Positions 53,215 to 62,623 of a stretch of DNA of 64,000 bases are shown here, one piece after another; positions within the stretch are counted from its first letter, which is position 1; each line of letters begins with the position of its first letter. The stretch is from JAEZAA01 sp964514485 (GTDB lineage: Bacteria; Pseudomonadota; Gammaproteobacteria; Pseudomonadales; Oleiphilaceae): assembly GCA_964514485.1 (NCBI GenBank), contig CAZEWG010000008.1:28905-92904 (forward strand), read 5' to 3'. The translations under genes were made by a program, and so were the position numbers. Below the pieces are notes generated by a model. The model was not told where the DNA came from, made no database searches, and saw nothing but the letters and a program-made list of their open reading frames with translations.

Positions 53215-53787
53215 ATGGAAGGGAAAACGGGAGCTCCACAACACTCCCAGCAGGCGGCCGGGGCTTATAACCGCATTTTGGAGCGGGTGGATCATGCCCT
53301 GGCAAACTTGGAGGGCCGGACCTGGGAGACGGTGAAAGACGAGATCGATAAAGCCGTTGAGGTGGAAGTGGAGCTCGGTGAGCTGACCCGGGATGAGATT
53401 GAGCTGCTCAAAGCCTACGTGCGCAGGGATCTTCAGGACCTGCGCTATTATGTGCATGAGACGGGTGATGGCGTGGCTGGCTGGATGGGCGTGGATCTCT
53501 CCGTGGTGGAGGCCAAGGCCCGGGATCTGCTGCTGTCCATTGCCGATAAGACGCAGGTGGAAATGGTGGAGTTGGAACAGCGGCTTCAGCATGATGCCGG
53601 CTCCTATATGGCCGGTGAGATCGCCTGCGCGGGGATGCTGCAATGCCTCAATTGCGGCCACATGCTGTGCCTGGTGGAGACCACCGAAATTCAGCCCTGC
53701 CACACCTGTGGCCAGCGTTACTTCAAACGGATCACGGCCCGCTGGCCACGGGAGCCCGAGATCGAAGCGGAGCCACCGATTCATTAA
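53215..53787 (+). CDS. Zinc-ribbon-containing protein (DUF1451, YbeL-like)
   Basis: A 190-aa cytoplasmic protein. The N-terminal two thirds are helical (YNRILERVDHALANLE...), and the C terminus is a zinc ribbon CLNCGHMLC...CHTCGQRYF. GGAGG eight bases before ATG 53215 decides the start over ATG 53173. It diverges from leuS and converges on lnt; an ybeL-like gene sits near leuS in E. coli and Pseudomonas also. Function unknown. Confidence 0.85.
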   Translation: MEGKTGAPQHSQQAAGAYNRILERVDHALANLEGRTWETVKDEIDKAVEVEVELGELTRDEIELLKAYVRRDLQDLRYYVHETGDGVAGWMGVDLSVVEAKARDLLLSIADKTQVEMVELEQRLQHDAGSYMAGEIACAGMLQCLNCGHMLCLVETTEIQPCHTCGQRYFKRITARWPREPEIEAEPPIH

Positions 53788-53831
53788 AAGACCGGCGCGG
53801 GATCTGGTGAGGGTCTGATCCTGCGATTGCC

Positions 53832-55331
53832 TTAGGCGGCTTTACGGGGCTGGCGTGCCAGCAGTGCCAGGGCAATGACCAGCACCAAAATCGGCATGGA
53901 ACCGGCCTGGGAAAATGGCGTGCGACCCTCCATGGGCTGGGCCTGTCCGGTGAGCACCTCCGCCACAAACTGCTCGGAGCGGTTTAGCACCCGTCCTTTG
54001 TCATCAATGATGGCGGAAATGCCGTTATTGGTGGCGCGCACCATATAGCGAGCATTTTCCAGCGCCCGCATCTGAGAGATCTGCAAGTGTTGATGGGGGC
54101 CGATGGAGGCGCCAAACCAGCTGTCATTGCTGATGGTCAGCAACAGCTCGCTGTGGCGGGCCATGGTGGCGACAAAGTCCGGATAGACCACTTCATAACA
54201 GATAAAGGGGCTGGTGGTGATGCCGCCCACGGTCAGGGGGGCTTGGTCGGAGTCACCCGCCGTGAAGCTGGACATGGGCAGGTCGAAGAACTGGATCAGG
54301 CCCCGCAGCAGGGATTCCAAGGGAACAAACTCACCAAACGGCACCAGTTTCTGCTTATGGTAAAGCCCTGAACCATTCCCCAGCGCCAGGATGCTGTTGT
54401 GGATGCGGTAGCCGCTGTCATTGTCCAGAGGAAAGGCGGTGGGGATGCCGCTGATCAGGGTGGCGCCCTGGGCGCGGGCTTCTTCTGCGAGGGCGTCCAG
54501 CAAGGGCTGGGCCTGATGCATAAAGAGCGGGATGGCGGTTTCCGGCCACAGTACCAGGTCATGGTTCCAGTAGGCTTGGCTTAGGCGCCGGTAGGTGCGC
54601 AGGGTATTGAGCTGTTCTTCCGGTCGCCACTTGAGTTCCTGGGCAATGTTGCCCTGCACCAGGGCGACCTGAATGGGGTCATCGACCGGAGTGGACCAGG
54701 ACTGGGTGCGCAGCCCGGCACCGGCGCCCCACAGCAGTACTGCGATCAGCACCCCCGCCAAGGCTGGCCGGCTACGGTCTTGAAGGGCGCTCAGCAAGGC
54801 AGCTCCGCTGAAAGCGACCGCGAAGCTCAGGGCGAATACTCCCGCCACCGGCGCCCAGCCGGCCAGGGGGGACTCCACATGGGCGTTGCCCAGGTAGAGC
54901 CAGGGAAAACCGGTTAGAAACCAGCCACGGAACCATTCCGCCAAGACCCAGACGCTGGAAAAAGACAGCAGATACCAGATGCCATCCCGGCGCAGAAAGC
55001 GGGCCAGCAACCAGCCCTGCAGGGCGGGAAACAAGGCCAGTCCCATTACAAACAGCAGCGTTAAAAAGACCGCCAGGGGCACCGGCGCATAGCCATGGAC
55101 ATGGATGCTGACATAGATCCAGGAGGCGCCGCTGCCAAACAGCCCCAGCCCCAGCAGCCAGCCGGCCCAAAACGCCTGGCGGGGCGATTGGCGGCGCCAG
55201 ACCCAGGCCATCAGCAGGGTGGCGACCACACCCAGTGGCCACCAGAAGAAGGGGGCCAGGGAGAGGGTGATCAGGCCGCCGGCCGCTAAGGGCGCGAGCC
55301 ATCCAAGAATTTTGGCTGTCTTGTCCATCAT
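53832..55331 (-). CDS. lnt: Apolipoprotein N-acyltransferase
   Basis: Inner-membrane enzyme that adds the third acyl chain to lipoproteins such as LptE and the DUF4136 protein in this window. It is 499 aa, with about seven membrane segments in the first 200 residues, then a nitrilase-like domain with catalytic Glu264 (WPETAIP), Lys326 (YHKQKLVPFGEFVP) and Cys378 (CYEVVYPD). One more segment lies at the C terminus (ILVLVIALALLA). It follows corC by 11 bases in the miaB-phoH-ybeY-corC-lnt operon. Confidence 0.95.
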   Translation of the reverse strand: MMDKTAKILGWLAPLAAGGLITLSLAPFFWWPLGVVATLLMAWVWRRQSPRQAFWAGWLLGLGLFGSGASWIYVSIHVHGYAPVPLAVFLTLLFVMGLALFPALQGWLLARFLRRDGIWYLLSFSSVWVLAEWFRGWFLTGFPWLYLGNAHVESPLAGWAPVAGVFALSFAVAFSGAALLSALQDRSRPALAGVLIAVLLWGAGAGLRTQSWSTPVDDPIQVALVQGNIAQELKWRPEEQLNTLRTYRRLSQAYWNHDLVLWPETAIPLFMHQAQPLLDALAEEARAQGATLISGIPTAFPLDNDSGYRIHNSILALGNGSGLYHKQKLVPFGEFVPLESLLRGLIQFFDLPMSSFTAGDSDQAPLTVGGITTSPFICYEVVYPDFVATMARHSELLLTISNDSWFGASIGPHQHLQISQMRALENARYMVRATNNGISAIIDDKGRVLNRSEQFVAEVLTGQAQPMEGRTPFSQAGSMPILVLVIALALLARQPRKAA

Positions 55332-55342
55332 GGGCTTGTCGA

Positions 55343-56182
55343 TTAGGTGCGGGTGACTTGCAGCAGTCGTACCTGGCGGTTGTCCGCGTTCAGCACCTTG
55401 AAGTGGAAGCCGTCGAAGGCGACGGTTTCACCCCGCTTGGGAAGGCGTCCGAAGCGTTTCAGGACCAGGCCGCCAATGGTGTCGAACTCGGTGTCGTCCA
55501 GATCAGTGTGGAAGAATTCGTTGAATTCCTCGATGGGGGTCAGGGCCTTGACGGCGAACTCCTCGGCACCGCGCGGCCGGATCATGCTTTCATCGTCAAT
55601 GTCGTGCTCGTCCTCGATCTCACCGACGATCTGCTCCAGAACGTCTTCGATGGTCACCAGGCCCGCCACGCCACCATATTCGTCCACCACAATGGCCATG
55701 TGGTTGCGGTTGCTGCGAAATTCCTTCAGCAAATGGTTGAGCCGCTTGCTCTCCGGCACAAAGGTGGCCGGGCGCAGGATATCCAGCACTTTGTCCTTGT
55801 TCAGGTTGCCGTGCATCATCAGGCCCAGCAGGTCTTTGGCCAGCAGGATGCCGATCACGTCATCGGGATCGTCGTCGATCACCGGAAAACGGGAGTGGGC
55901 GGATTCGAAAATTTTGGCCAGAAAGTCCGCCGGCGGCTCGGAGATATTGATGATCACCATTTGGGCCCGAGGGATCATGATCTCCCGGACCTGCATCTCG
56001 GTGACCTGCATGGCGCCTTCGATCAGGCTCAGGGCATCTTCATCGATGATGTCCCGCCGCTGGGCGGCACGCAGGATCTCGAGTATGTCTTCTTTGGTTT
56101 CAGGGTCGCCGGCGAATGCTTGGGACAACTTTTCGAGCCAGGATTGCCGATTCTGACTCGAGTTCGAATGGTCGTCACTCAT
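55343..56182 (-). CDS. corC: HlyC/CorC family CBS-domain protein
   Basis: A 279-aa protein with paired CBS domains (about 65-185; REIMIPRAQMV and VDEYGGVAGLVTIEDVLEQIVGEI) and a C-terminal CorC/HlyC domain (DTIGGLVLKRFGRLPKRGE). In E. coli CorC (YbeX) is linked to Mg/Co efflux and ribosome integrity together with its neighbour YbeY. No membrane segment is seen. It lies 14 bases after ybeY. Confidence 0.93.
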   Translation of the reverse strand: MSDDHSNSSQNRQSWLEKLSQAFAGDPETKEDILEILRAAQRRDIIDEDALSLIEGAMQVTEMQVREIMIPRAQMVIINISEPPADFLAKIFESAHSRFPVIDDDPDDVIGILLAKDLLGLMMHGNLNKDKVLDILRPATFVPESKRLNHLLKEFRSNRNHMAIVVDEYGGVAGLVTIEDVLEQIVGEIEDEHDIDDESMIRPRGAEEFAVKALTPIEEFNEFFHTDLDDTEFDTIGGLVLKRFGRLPKRGETVAFDGFHFKVLNADNRQVRLLQVTRT

Positions 56183-56196
56183 GGGGGGTTCCGTAA

Positions 56197-56664
56197 CTAA
56201 TCCTCATATGGGGCAGGGAAGCCGAGTTGTGTCATGAGCTCGGTCTCAAGAGTTTCCATTTCTTCGGCATCAGTGTCGAGGATGTGATCGTAGCCTTGCA
56301 GGTGGAGCATACCATGGATCACCATATGCGCCCAGTGAGCGGTCAGGCTCTTGCCTTGCTCCTGGGCTTCACGCTCCACCACCGGCGCACAGATCACCAG
56401 ATCTCCCAAAGGGCGCTCCGGTAGCTCGACGTCTGGTGGTATCTCAAATTCGAAGGATAGCACGTTGGTGGGGCCGGATTTGTTGCGGTAGGTCTGATTC
56501 AGCTCCGCACTTTCCGCCTCGTCCACAATGCGTATGGTCACTTCCGTGGGGATGCCGGGCTCGCGCAGGGCCACGCTGGCCCAGTGTGTCAGTTCCGGTT
56601 CGCCAGGAATCTGGTTGCTCCCGGAGGCAACCTGCAAGTCCAGCGTTAGCATGTTAGCGCTCAT
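56197..56664 (-). CDS. ybeY: Endoribonuclease YbeY
   Basis: A 155-aa metal-dependent RNase for 16S rRNA 3' maturation and 70S quality control. The zinc motif HGMLHLQGYDH (HxxxHxxxxxH) is intact, and NQTYRNKSGPTNVLSFEFE is family-typical. The start overlaps the phoH stop by 11 bases; ATG 56652 is an alternative start. Confidence 0.95.
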   Translation of the reverse strand: MSANMLTLDLQVASGSNQIPGEPELTHWASVALREPGIPTEVTIRIVDEAESAELNQTYRNKSGPTNVLSFEFEIPPDVELPERPLGDLVICAPVVEREAQEQGKSLTAHWAHMVIHGMLHLQGYDHILDTDAEEMETLETELMTQLGFPAPYED

Positions 56665-57685
56665 TCTTTTCTTCGTATTGGTCGTAAGCTTCCACGATCC
56701 GTTGCACCAGCGGGTGGCGCACCACGTCCTTGCTGGTGAACTGACTGAAACCGATTCCCTTGACGCCTTTCAGTACCTGCATGGCTTGCAGCAGCCCGGA
56801 GTGGGTGCCCCGGGGTAGGTCCACCTGGGTGACGTCTCCGGTAATGACGGCGGTGGAGCCGAAGCCAATCCGGGTCAGGAACATTTTCATCTGTTCACGG
56901 GTGGTGTTCTGACTTTCATCCAGAATGATGAAGGCATTGTTCAGGGTGCGTCCCCGCATGAAGGCCAGCGGCGCGATTTCGATCACGTTGCGTTCGATCA
57001 AGCGGGTCACCTGGTCAAACCCCAGCATTTCATAGAGGGCGTCGTAAAGGGGGCGCAGGTAAGGGTCCACCTTTTGGCTCAGGTCGCCCGGTAGAAATCC
57101 CAGCTTTTCACCGGCTTCCACAGCGGGGCGAACCAGCAGGATCCGTTTGACCTCTTCGTTTTGCAGGGCTTGCACGGCACAGGCGACCGCCAGGTAGGTT
57201 TTACCGGTACCGGCCGGGCCAATACCGAAATTGATGTCGTGGGTGCCCATGGTTTTGACGTACTGGATCTGGGTCTTGCCCCGGGGGCGGATATGCATTT
57301 TGGGGGTGCGCACCACCACCAGCTCGGAAGGGGCTTCGCCCTCTTGATCGGCTTCCAGGGCTTCCTGTCCGGACTCCTGGATAAACAGATGCACCAGCTC
57401 TTTGGAAATTTCGGTGTTGGCTTCGGTTTCCCGGTAAAGGTGCTTGATGATTTCGGCGGCCGCCTGGGTGCGTCGGGATTCGCCCTGAACCCGGAAACTG
57501 TTGCCGTGCTGGCTGATATGAACCTGCAGGCGCTTTTCCAGCAGTCTCAGGTTCTCGTCGAATTGGCCGCTAAGAGCCGCCAGGCGGTTGGCGTCGGCGG
57601 GTTCCAGATAAAACTGCTGAGGTTTGTCGGTCAAACTGTTTCTCTCGGGGTTGGGCATGATCAAGCTGCGATGATGAACGCTCAT
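56654..57685 (-). CDS. phoH: PhoH-like ATPase (YbeZ type)
   Basis: A 343-aa cytoplasmic ATPase thought to work with YbeY as an RNA helicase-like partner. Walker A is GPAGTGKTYLA and Walker B is AFIILDESQNTT. An N-terminal KH-like region (about 35-90) precedes. The start is uncertain: ATG 57685 and ATG 57658 both lack a clear SD. A strong hairpin stands between it and miaB. Confidence 0.93.
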   Translation of the reverse strand: MSVHHRSLIMPNPERNSLTDKPQQFYLEPADANRLAALSGQFDENLRLLEKRLQVHISQHGNSFRVQGESRRTQAAAEIIKHLYRETEANTEISKELVHLFIQESGQEALEADQEGEAPSELVVVRTPKMHIRPRGKTQIQYVKTMGTHDINFGIGPAGTGKTYLAVACAVQALQNEEVKRILLVRPAVEAGEKLGFLPGDLSQKVDPYLRPLYDALYEMLGFDQVTRLIERNVIEIAPLAFMRGRTLNNAFIILDESQNTTREQMKMFLTRIGFGSTAVITGDVTQVDLPRGTHSGLLQAMQVLKGVKGIGFSQFTSKDVVRHPLVQRIVEAYDQYEEKNER

Positions 57686-57709
57686 CGTTCAGCGATGAAA
57701 CTAGCAGCG

Positions 57710-57737
57710 CCTGCCTTTTCATTATGGAAAAGGCAGG
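57710..57737. other. Perfect 11-bp hairpin between miaB and phoH
   Basis: CCTGCCTTTTC-ATTATG-GAAAAGGCAGG. On the minus strand it follows miaB but has no T-run after it, so partial attenuation or RNA processing within the operon is more likely than full termination. Confidence 0.6.
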
Positions 57738-57789
57738 GTTCGATGTCTGCCAGCTTATCGGCTAGTAAATGAGGGCGCGCGTTGAAAAA

Positions 57790-59130
57790 TCAATACTTGG
57801 CGTCGTCGATCCGCTCGCCTCTGAGGGAATTGGGAAAAGCCGTGGTGATTTCTACGTCAATGAAGTGGCCAACGACTGACGGATCATCGGAACGGAAGTG
57901 GACAATGCGGTTGTTCTCCGTCCGTCCCTGCCACTCGCTCGGGTCTTTCTTGGACGGCCCCTCCACCAGAATACGCTGGGTGGTTCCCACCATGCGGCGA
58001 CTGATTTGATGGGCATTCTGGGCAATGCGGTCCTGAAGAATGGCCAGACGCTGCTTTTTGACGTCTTCCGGCGTGTCATCCGGCAGTTCGGAAGCGGGGG
58101 TGCCGGGGCGACGGCTATAGACAAAGCTGAACGAGGCATCAAACCCAATCTGGTGGATCAGGTCCATGGTCTGCTCGAAGTCTTCGTCGGTTTCCCCCGG
58201 AAAGCCAATGATGAAGTCGGAAGAGATGCTGATGTCCGGGCGGATTTCCCGCAGGCGCTGGATCTTGTCGATATAGTCCTGCACCACATGGCCCCGTTTC
58301 ATGGCTGCCAGAATGCGGTCGGAACCGCTTTGCACCGGCAGGTGCAGGTGGCTGACCAGTTCCGGAACCTGGCGATAGACCTCAATCAGGCTGTCGCTGA
58401 ACTCCATCGGGTGGGAGGTGGTGAAGCGAATCCGGTCGATGCCTTCGATTGCGGCCACGTAGGTGATCAGCTCGGCCAGATCCACCTCGCTGCCATCGTG
58501 CATGGCGCCCCGGTAGGCGTTGACGTTTTGGCCCAGCAGATTGACTTCCCGCACACCCTGGGACGCCAGGTGTACCACTTCCGCGATCACGTCATCAAAG
58601 GGACGGCTGACTTCCTCGCCGCGGGTGTAGGGCACCACGCAGAAGGTGCAGTATTTGCTACAGCCTTCCATGATGGAGACAAACGCCGTGGGCCCATCCA
58701 CGCTGGGTGGGGGCAGGTTGTCGAATTTCTCGATTTCCGGGAAGGTGATATCCACCATGGGGATTTTCAGATCCCGGGCGGCATCCACCATCTCCGGCAG
58801 CCGGTGCAGGGTTTGGGGGCCGAACACCAGGTCCACATAGGGGGCCCGTTCACGAATGGCGCCACCTTCCTGGCTGGCCACGCAGCCCCCCACGCCAATG
58901 ACCAGATCCGGCCGGCTATTTTTCAGCTTTTTCCAGCGGCCCAGTTGGTGAAAGACTTTTTCCTGCGCTTTTTCCCGAATGGAACAGGTATTGAGCAGCA
59001 GAATGTCGGCCTCATCGGGGTTGTCGGTCAGTTCGACCTGGTGGCTTTCCCCCAGGAGGTCGGCCATACGAGCCGAATCGTACTCGTTCATTTGGCAGCC
59101 GTGGGTTTTGATATAAAGCTTTTTCACCAT
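57790..59130 (-). CDS. miaB: tRNA-2-methylthio-N6-dimethylallyladenosine synthase
   Basis: Radical SAM methylthiotransferase acting on the product of MiaA. It is 446 aa. The N-terminal UPF0004 domain has cysteines in KTHGCQMNEYDS, LNTCSIREKA and GVGGCVASQEG. The radical SAM motif is CSKYCTFC followed by VVPYTRG. A C-terminal TRAM domain is present. It heads the conserved miaB-phoH-ybeY-corC-lnt operon. Confidence 0.96.
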   Translation of the reverse strand: MVKKLYIKTHGCQMNEYDSARMADLLGESHQVELTDNPDEADILLLNTCSIREKAQEKVFHQLGRWKKLKNSRPDLVIGVGGCVASQEGGAIRERAPYVDLVFGPQTLHRLPEMVDAARDLKIPMVDITFPEIEKFDNLPPPSVDGPTAFVSIMEGCSKYCTFCVVPYTRGEEVSRPFDDVIAEVVHLASQGVREVNLLGQNVNAYRGAMHDGSEVDLAELITYVAAIEGIDRIRFTTSHPMEFSDSLIEVYRQVPELVSHLHLPVQSGSDRILAAMKRGHVVQDYIDKIQRLREIRPDISISSDFIIGFPGETDEDFEQTMDLIHQIGFDASFSFVYSRRPGTPASELPDDTPEDVKKQRLAILQDRIAQNAHQISRRMVGTTQRILVEGPSKKDPSEWQGRTENNRIVHFRSDDPSVVGHFIDVEITTAFPNSLRGERIDDAKY

Positions 59131-59226
59131 GGAAACACCGATAGACTTAAGAACGTAATGCCCGGAAAACAGGCGCCAGATTATAAACCGAACCGGCCCT
59201 GGGGGGATAGCATGGGACGCTTGGCT

Positions 59227-60192
59227 TCAGAAGCCGTCCGGGCGCCGGAACTCAAAAAGCCAGGTATCCGTGGAGGGAGGGTCGCTGCGCAGCACCCGGC
59301 CATTGTTGTCGATCACGATCAAAATCCGCTTATCCGTCACCTGTAGCCCTTCCGCCTGACCCCAGGCCGCGCCCCGGTGGGCGTGATGGGGATGCTTTTC
59401 CGTCGCCTTGAAGCCGTAGCACAGTTCAATGGTGAAATCCTTGGGCTCCCGCCGACACACCCGGGCGTGGTAGCGCTCCAGCACATAGAGCTGCTGGTTG
59501 GCCGCCGAGACGCCGCTGATGTCACGTGTGTGCAGTTGGGGTGGCAGGTGCTCGTCGGATAAGACCCGCACTTGTTGGGGCTGACACTGGTTTTGCTCGA
59601 TGTGACAGCGAATCAGTCCGGCGGGATTGGATTCCGCGGCAAGTACCAGCTGGTCGCCGGCCAACCACTGAATGCCTTCAATGCCGGCATTGGCCCGGCT
59701 GAGCATTTTGCGGGCCTGGATTTCCGGGTGGGGCGCCAGGGTGATCCAGTGCAGGGGGCCTTGGGTGGGGATTTTCAGCACCGCGTTGTAGGCCTCGCTG
59801 GCCAAGTACAGGTTGCCGGCGTCGTCGCAACTGATGCCTTCCCAGTCGTATTGCTTTCCCACCAGGCTGAGGATCATCTGGCGGAGCACGTCAACGGCGG
59901 TTGCCAACGGTGGGGGCGGGGGCAATTCGGTAAAGCGCCCATAAGGGCGGACTTCGGCCTGACCGTCGGGTTTTAAACGAATCTCCTGGATTTCCAGGTC
60001 ATGTCGGTCCGAGACGGTCAGCAGTTTGCCCTGGCAGGTGGTCAGGCCCGAGGGTTGAAAGTTACCGGGCCATTTCAGCCGATAGGCCTGGATCAGTTCC
60101 AGCTCCTGCCAGGCCTTGGCCTCCGCGGGAGACGCCAAGGCGTATGCCGGCCCGATCAGGAGCAGAACAAAAAGCCAGGCCAGACGCTGCAT
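59227..60192 (-). CDS. Secreted beta-propeller protein, phytase-like/SdiA-regulated type
   Basis: A 321-aa protein with a signal peptide (1-20, ending YALA) and repeated short strand motifs of a beta-propeller (QPSGLTTCQGKLLTVSDRHD, DWEGISCDDAGNLYLASEA, EGIQWLAGDQLVLAAES, YVLERYHAR, EGLQVTDKRILIVIDNNGR). The pattern is that of the esterase-like activity of phytase family. Substrate unknown; probably periplasmic. ATG overlaps the ndpA stop (TAATG), so the two are translationally coupled, an odd pairing of a nucleoid and a secreted protein. Confidence 0.75.
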   Translation of the reverse strand: MQRLAWLFVLLLIGPAYALASPAEAKAWQELELIQAYRLKWPGNFQPSGLTTCQGKLLTVSDRHDLEIQEIRLKPDGQAEVRPYGRFTELPPPPPLATAVDVLRQMILSLVGKQYDWEGISCDDAGNLYLASEAYNAVLKIPTQGPLHWITLAPHPEIQARKMLSRANAGIEGIQWLAGDQLVLAAESNPAGLIRCHIEQNQCQPQQVRVLSDEHLPPQLHTRDISGVSAANQQLYVLERYHARVCRREPKDFTIELCYGFKATEKHPHHAHRGAAWGQAEGLQVTDKRILIVIDNNGRVLRSDPPSTDTWLFEFRRPDGF

Positions 60193-61208
60193 TATTCACC
60201 TTGCTGGCGTTTCAGGTAGCGATTGAGCTGTTGCTTGAGGGCTGCTGGCAGGTCTCGGATGATCAAGGACCCAGACTCCGGATCGTAGATCACGGTTTGG
60301 TCGATGGCATCGGAGGAAAAGGATAGGGTGACCCCTTTGGCCCGGCCACTGAATTTGACCAGGGATTTCAGTTTGCGGCGGTCGGGGCGGATTTCATCCC
60401 CCAGCGGCGTTTCCTGCTGGCGGGCGAATTCGGCAAAGGCCTCTGGGTTCTTCTCGTCAATCAGGCGGGAGAGGGTTTCCAGCTCGACCGGCTCGCCGAA
60501 CTGTTCCTGCTCCACGCAGTAATCATAGACACGCTTGCGGTACTGGGGCTCTTCCTCTTGTGGCAGTTGGGCGGAAAACTGCTCCACGGCCTGCAGGAAG
60601 GTGTCGGTTTCCTGTTTGGTGTCAATGGCACTGATAAAGCCCAGTGTGCCGAGCACCACCTCGGCCCGGGCTTTGGCGCCGCCGCCCACCAGGGTGGTGA
60701 TATAGCTGTCGGTACGGTGCCGTCCCTTCCAGGCATCGAGTTCGATGCGGGCGGCGATGTCCAGGTGGGCGGGGTTGAGGTGTTCGGTCAGGGTGAGTTC
60801 CAGGTCATTAGTGAGCTGAAAGCTGGAGGCCTCGGGAATCAGGAAAAAGTACAGGTCTTGTCCTTCCGGGCGCTGGTCCAGGGCGAGCATGACCGAGCCG
60901 TCCAGGCAGACCGGCGCGTCTTGCAGGGCCAGTTGCAGGCGCTCCATGATCAGCTGGCTGAAGCGGGTGAAGGAAATCTTTTCGTCGACAAACTCTTCCA
61001 GCCAGCGACTGACGGGATAGCTGGCATAATCGTCCTGGAACCGACCGTAGTTCTTGCCGGCCTTGCCGTTAAAGGTTTTGCGCAGGCTGTTGAACAGGGA
61101 TTCCGCGTCGGCGCCGATCCCATGGGCTTCGCTACGCAGCTTGAGGGAGACTTCGCCGTCTTCCTGCCATTTCTGAATATGATGAAAAACAAGATGTTGT
61201 AATGCCAT
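60192..61208 (-). CDS. ndpA: Nucleoid-associated protein NdpA (YejK)
   Basis: A 338-aa protein of the YejK/NdpA family of nucleoid-associated proteins. N-terminal HLVFHHIQKWQEDGEVSLKLR and the LGTLGFISAIDTKQETDTFLQAV and KSLVKFSGRAKGVTLSFSSD segments are family-typical. The 227 bases to the divergent aminotransferase gene hold no other gene. Confidence 0.9.
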   Translation of the reverse strand: MALQHLVFHHIQKWQEDGEVSLKLRSEAHGIGADAESLFNSLRKTFNGKAGKNYGRFQDDYASYPVSRWLEEFVDEKISFTRFSQLIMERLQLALQDAPVCLDGSVMLALDQRPEGQDLYFFLIPEASSFQLTNDLELTLTEHLNPAHLDIAARIELDAWKGRHRTDSYITTLVGGGAKARAEVVLGTLGFISAIDTKQETDTFLQAVEQFSAQLPQEEEPQYRKRVYDYCVEQEQFGEPVELETLSRLIDEKNPEAFAEFARQQETPLGDEIRPDRRKLKSLVKFSGRAKGVTLSFSSDAIDQTVIYDPESGSLIIRDLPAALKQQLNRYLKRQQGE

Positions 61209-61435
61209 AAGAATTCAATCGACACTTAATGCTGTCGGCCAATTCGCGCGGCCGGATAGAAGCTGGGTGCACGTTCGGGCCTGGGTAGGCGATGACCGTG
61301 GCGAAGCGCTGACGGTAGCGGATCAGGCCGCGTGACGCAATGCTCAGAGCCGGGATATTTCCACAGCGCCCCCGGGAACTCCATGATAGCCTCTCGCTAC
61401 AGGGAGTCTGATAACAAGAATAAGGATGACAGATT

Positions 61436-62566
61436 ATGAGAGTACAGAGTTTTACGCCACCCCGACGGATTCTGATGGGGGCGGGCCCCTCCGATATTCA
61501 CCCACGCGTGTTAGCCGCGCTTTCCCAGCCCACCATCGGTCACTTGGATCCGGAGTTCATTCGACTCATGGATGAAGTGAAGCAGATGCTGCAGGTGAGC
61601 TTTCAGACCACTAACGCACTGACACTGCCCATTTCAGCACCCGGGTCGGCAGGCATGGAAACGGCTTTTGCCAATCTGCTGGAAGCGGGCGACAAGGTGG
61701 TGGTGTGTGTCAATGGGGTGTTCGGCCAGCGTATGGCGGAGAATGTGATGCGCATGGGCGGCGAGGTGGTGCTGGTGGAAGACCCGTGGGGCAAGCCGGT
61801 CGACCCTCAGAAGGTGGCGGATGCCTTGGCTCGTCATCGGGACGCCAAGGTGCTGGCCTTTGTCCACGCTGAAACGTCGACGGGTGCGGCCAGTGATGCC
61901 CAAGTCTTATGCCAGCTGGCGCGGGAGCATGATTGTCTGAGCCTGGTGGATGCGGTCACGTCCTGGGGCGGCATGCCGGTGCTGGCGGATGACTGGCGGG
62001 CGGATGTGATCTATAGCGGCACCCAGAAGTGTCTTTCCTGTGTGTCCGGCCTGTCTCCGATCACCTTTAGCGAGCGAGCCCGACAGGTCATTCTGGCCAG
62101 GCGTCAGCCGGTACAAAGCTGGTTTTTGGATATGCAGCTGGTGATGGGCTATTGGCAGGATGGCGGGCAGCGGGTCTATCACCACACCGCTCCCATCAAT
62201 GCCCTGTTCGCCTTGCATGAGGCGTTGGTCATGTTGCTGGAAGAGGGGCTGGAGCAATCCTGGGCCCGGCATCGGGCCATGCATGAGCGACTTCGGGATG
62301 GGCTGGAAAACCTGGGGCTGGAGATGGCGGTGGCACCCGAGGCGCGGTTGCCCATGTTGAACGCGGTTAAGGTCCCCGAGGATGTTGAGGACGCCCGGGT
62401 TCGGCAACTGATGCTGGAGGAGTACGGGCTGGAAATTAGCGCCGGCCTGGGCCCCATGAAGGGCAAGATCTGGCGGATTGGCCTGATGGGCAATGGTTGC
62501 CGGCCTGATTATGTGGACCGCTGCCTGGAGGCGCTGGCGGCTTCCCTGGCCAAGGCCCGGGGTTAA
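61436..62566 (+). CDS. Class V aminotransferase, alanine/serine-glyoxylate type
   Basis: A 376-aa PLP enzyme of the AGXT family, which moves an amino group from alanine or serine to glyoxylate or pyruvate. The PLP lysine is Lys198 in SGTQKCLSCVSG. GPSDIHPRVL at the N terminus, SGMETAF-like SAGMETAFANLLE, HAETSTGA and VDAVTSWGG are typical. AAGGA lies nine bases before ATG. Which amino donor is used cannot be told from sequence. It is a single gene converging on cysN. Confidence 0.88.
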   Translation: MRVQSFTPPRRILMGAGPSDIHPRVLAALSQPTIGHLDPEFIRLMDEVKQMLQVSFQTTNALTLPISAPGSAGMETAFANLLEAGDKVVVCVNGVFGQRMAENVMRMGGEVVLVEDPWGKPVDPQKVADALARHRDAKVLAFVHAETSTGAASDAQVLCQLAREHDCLSLVDAVTSWGGMPVLADDWRADVIYSGTQKCLSCVSGLSPITFSERARQVILARRQPVQSWFLDMQLVMGYWQDGGQRVYHHTAPINALFALHEALVMLLEEGLEQSWARHRAMHERLRDGLENLGLEMAVAPEARLPMLNAVKVPEDVEDARVRQLMLEEYGLEISAGLGPMKGKIWRIGLMGNGCRPDYVDRCLEALAASLAKARG

Positions 62567-62576
62567 GTCGGGGCGG

Positions 62577-62611
62577 AAAAAGTCCCTTCGCGCCCTGTGG
62601 GCGGAAGGGAC
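62577..62611 (-). terminator. Intrinsic terminator of cysN
   Basis: Read on the minus strand, arms GTCCCTTCCGCCC and GGGCGCGAAGGGAC pair over 13 bp with one bulged base and a 3-base loop, then T5. It lies in the 57-base gap between the convergent stops. Confidence 0.85.
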
Positions 62612-62623
62612 AGGCCACGTCAA

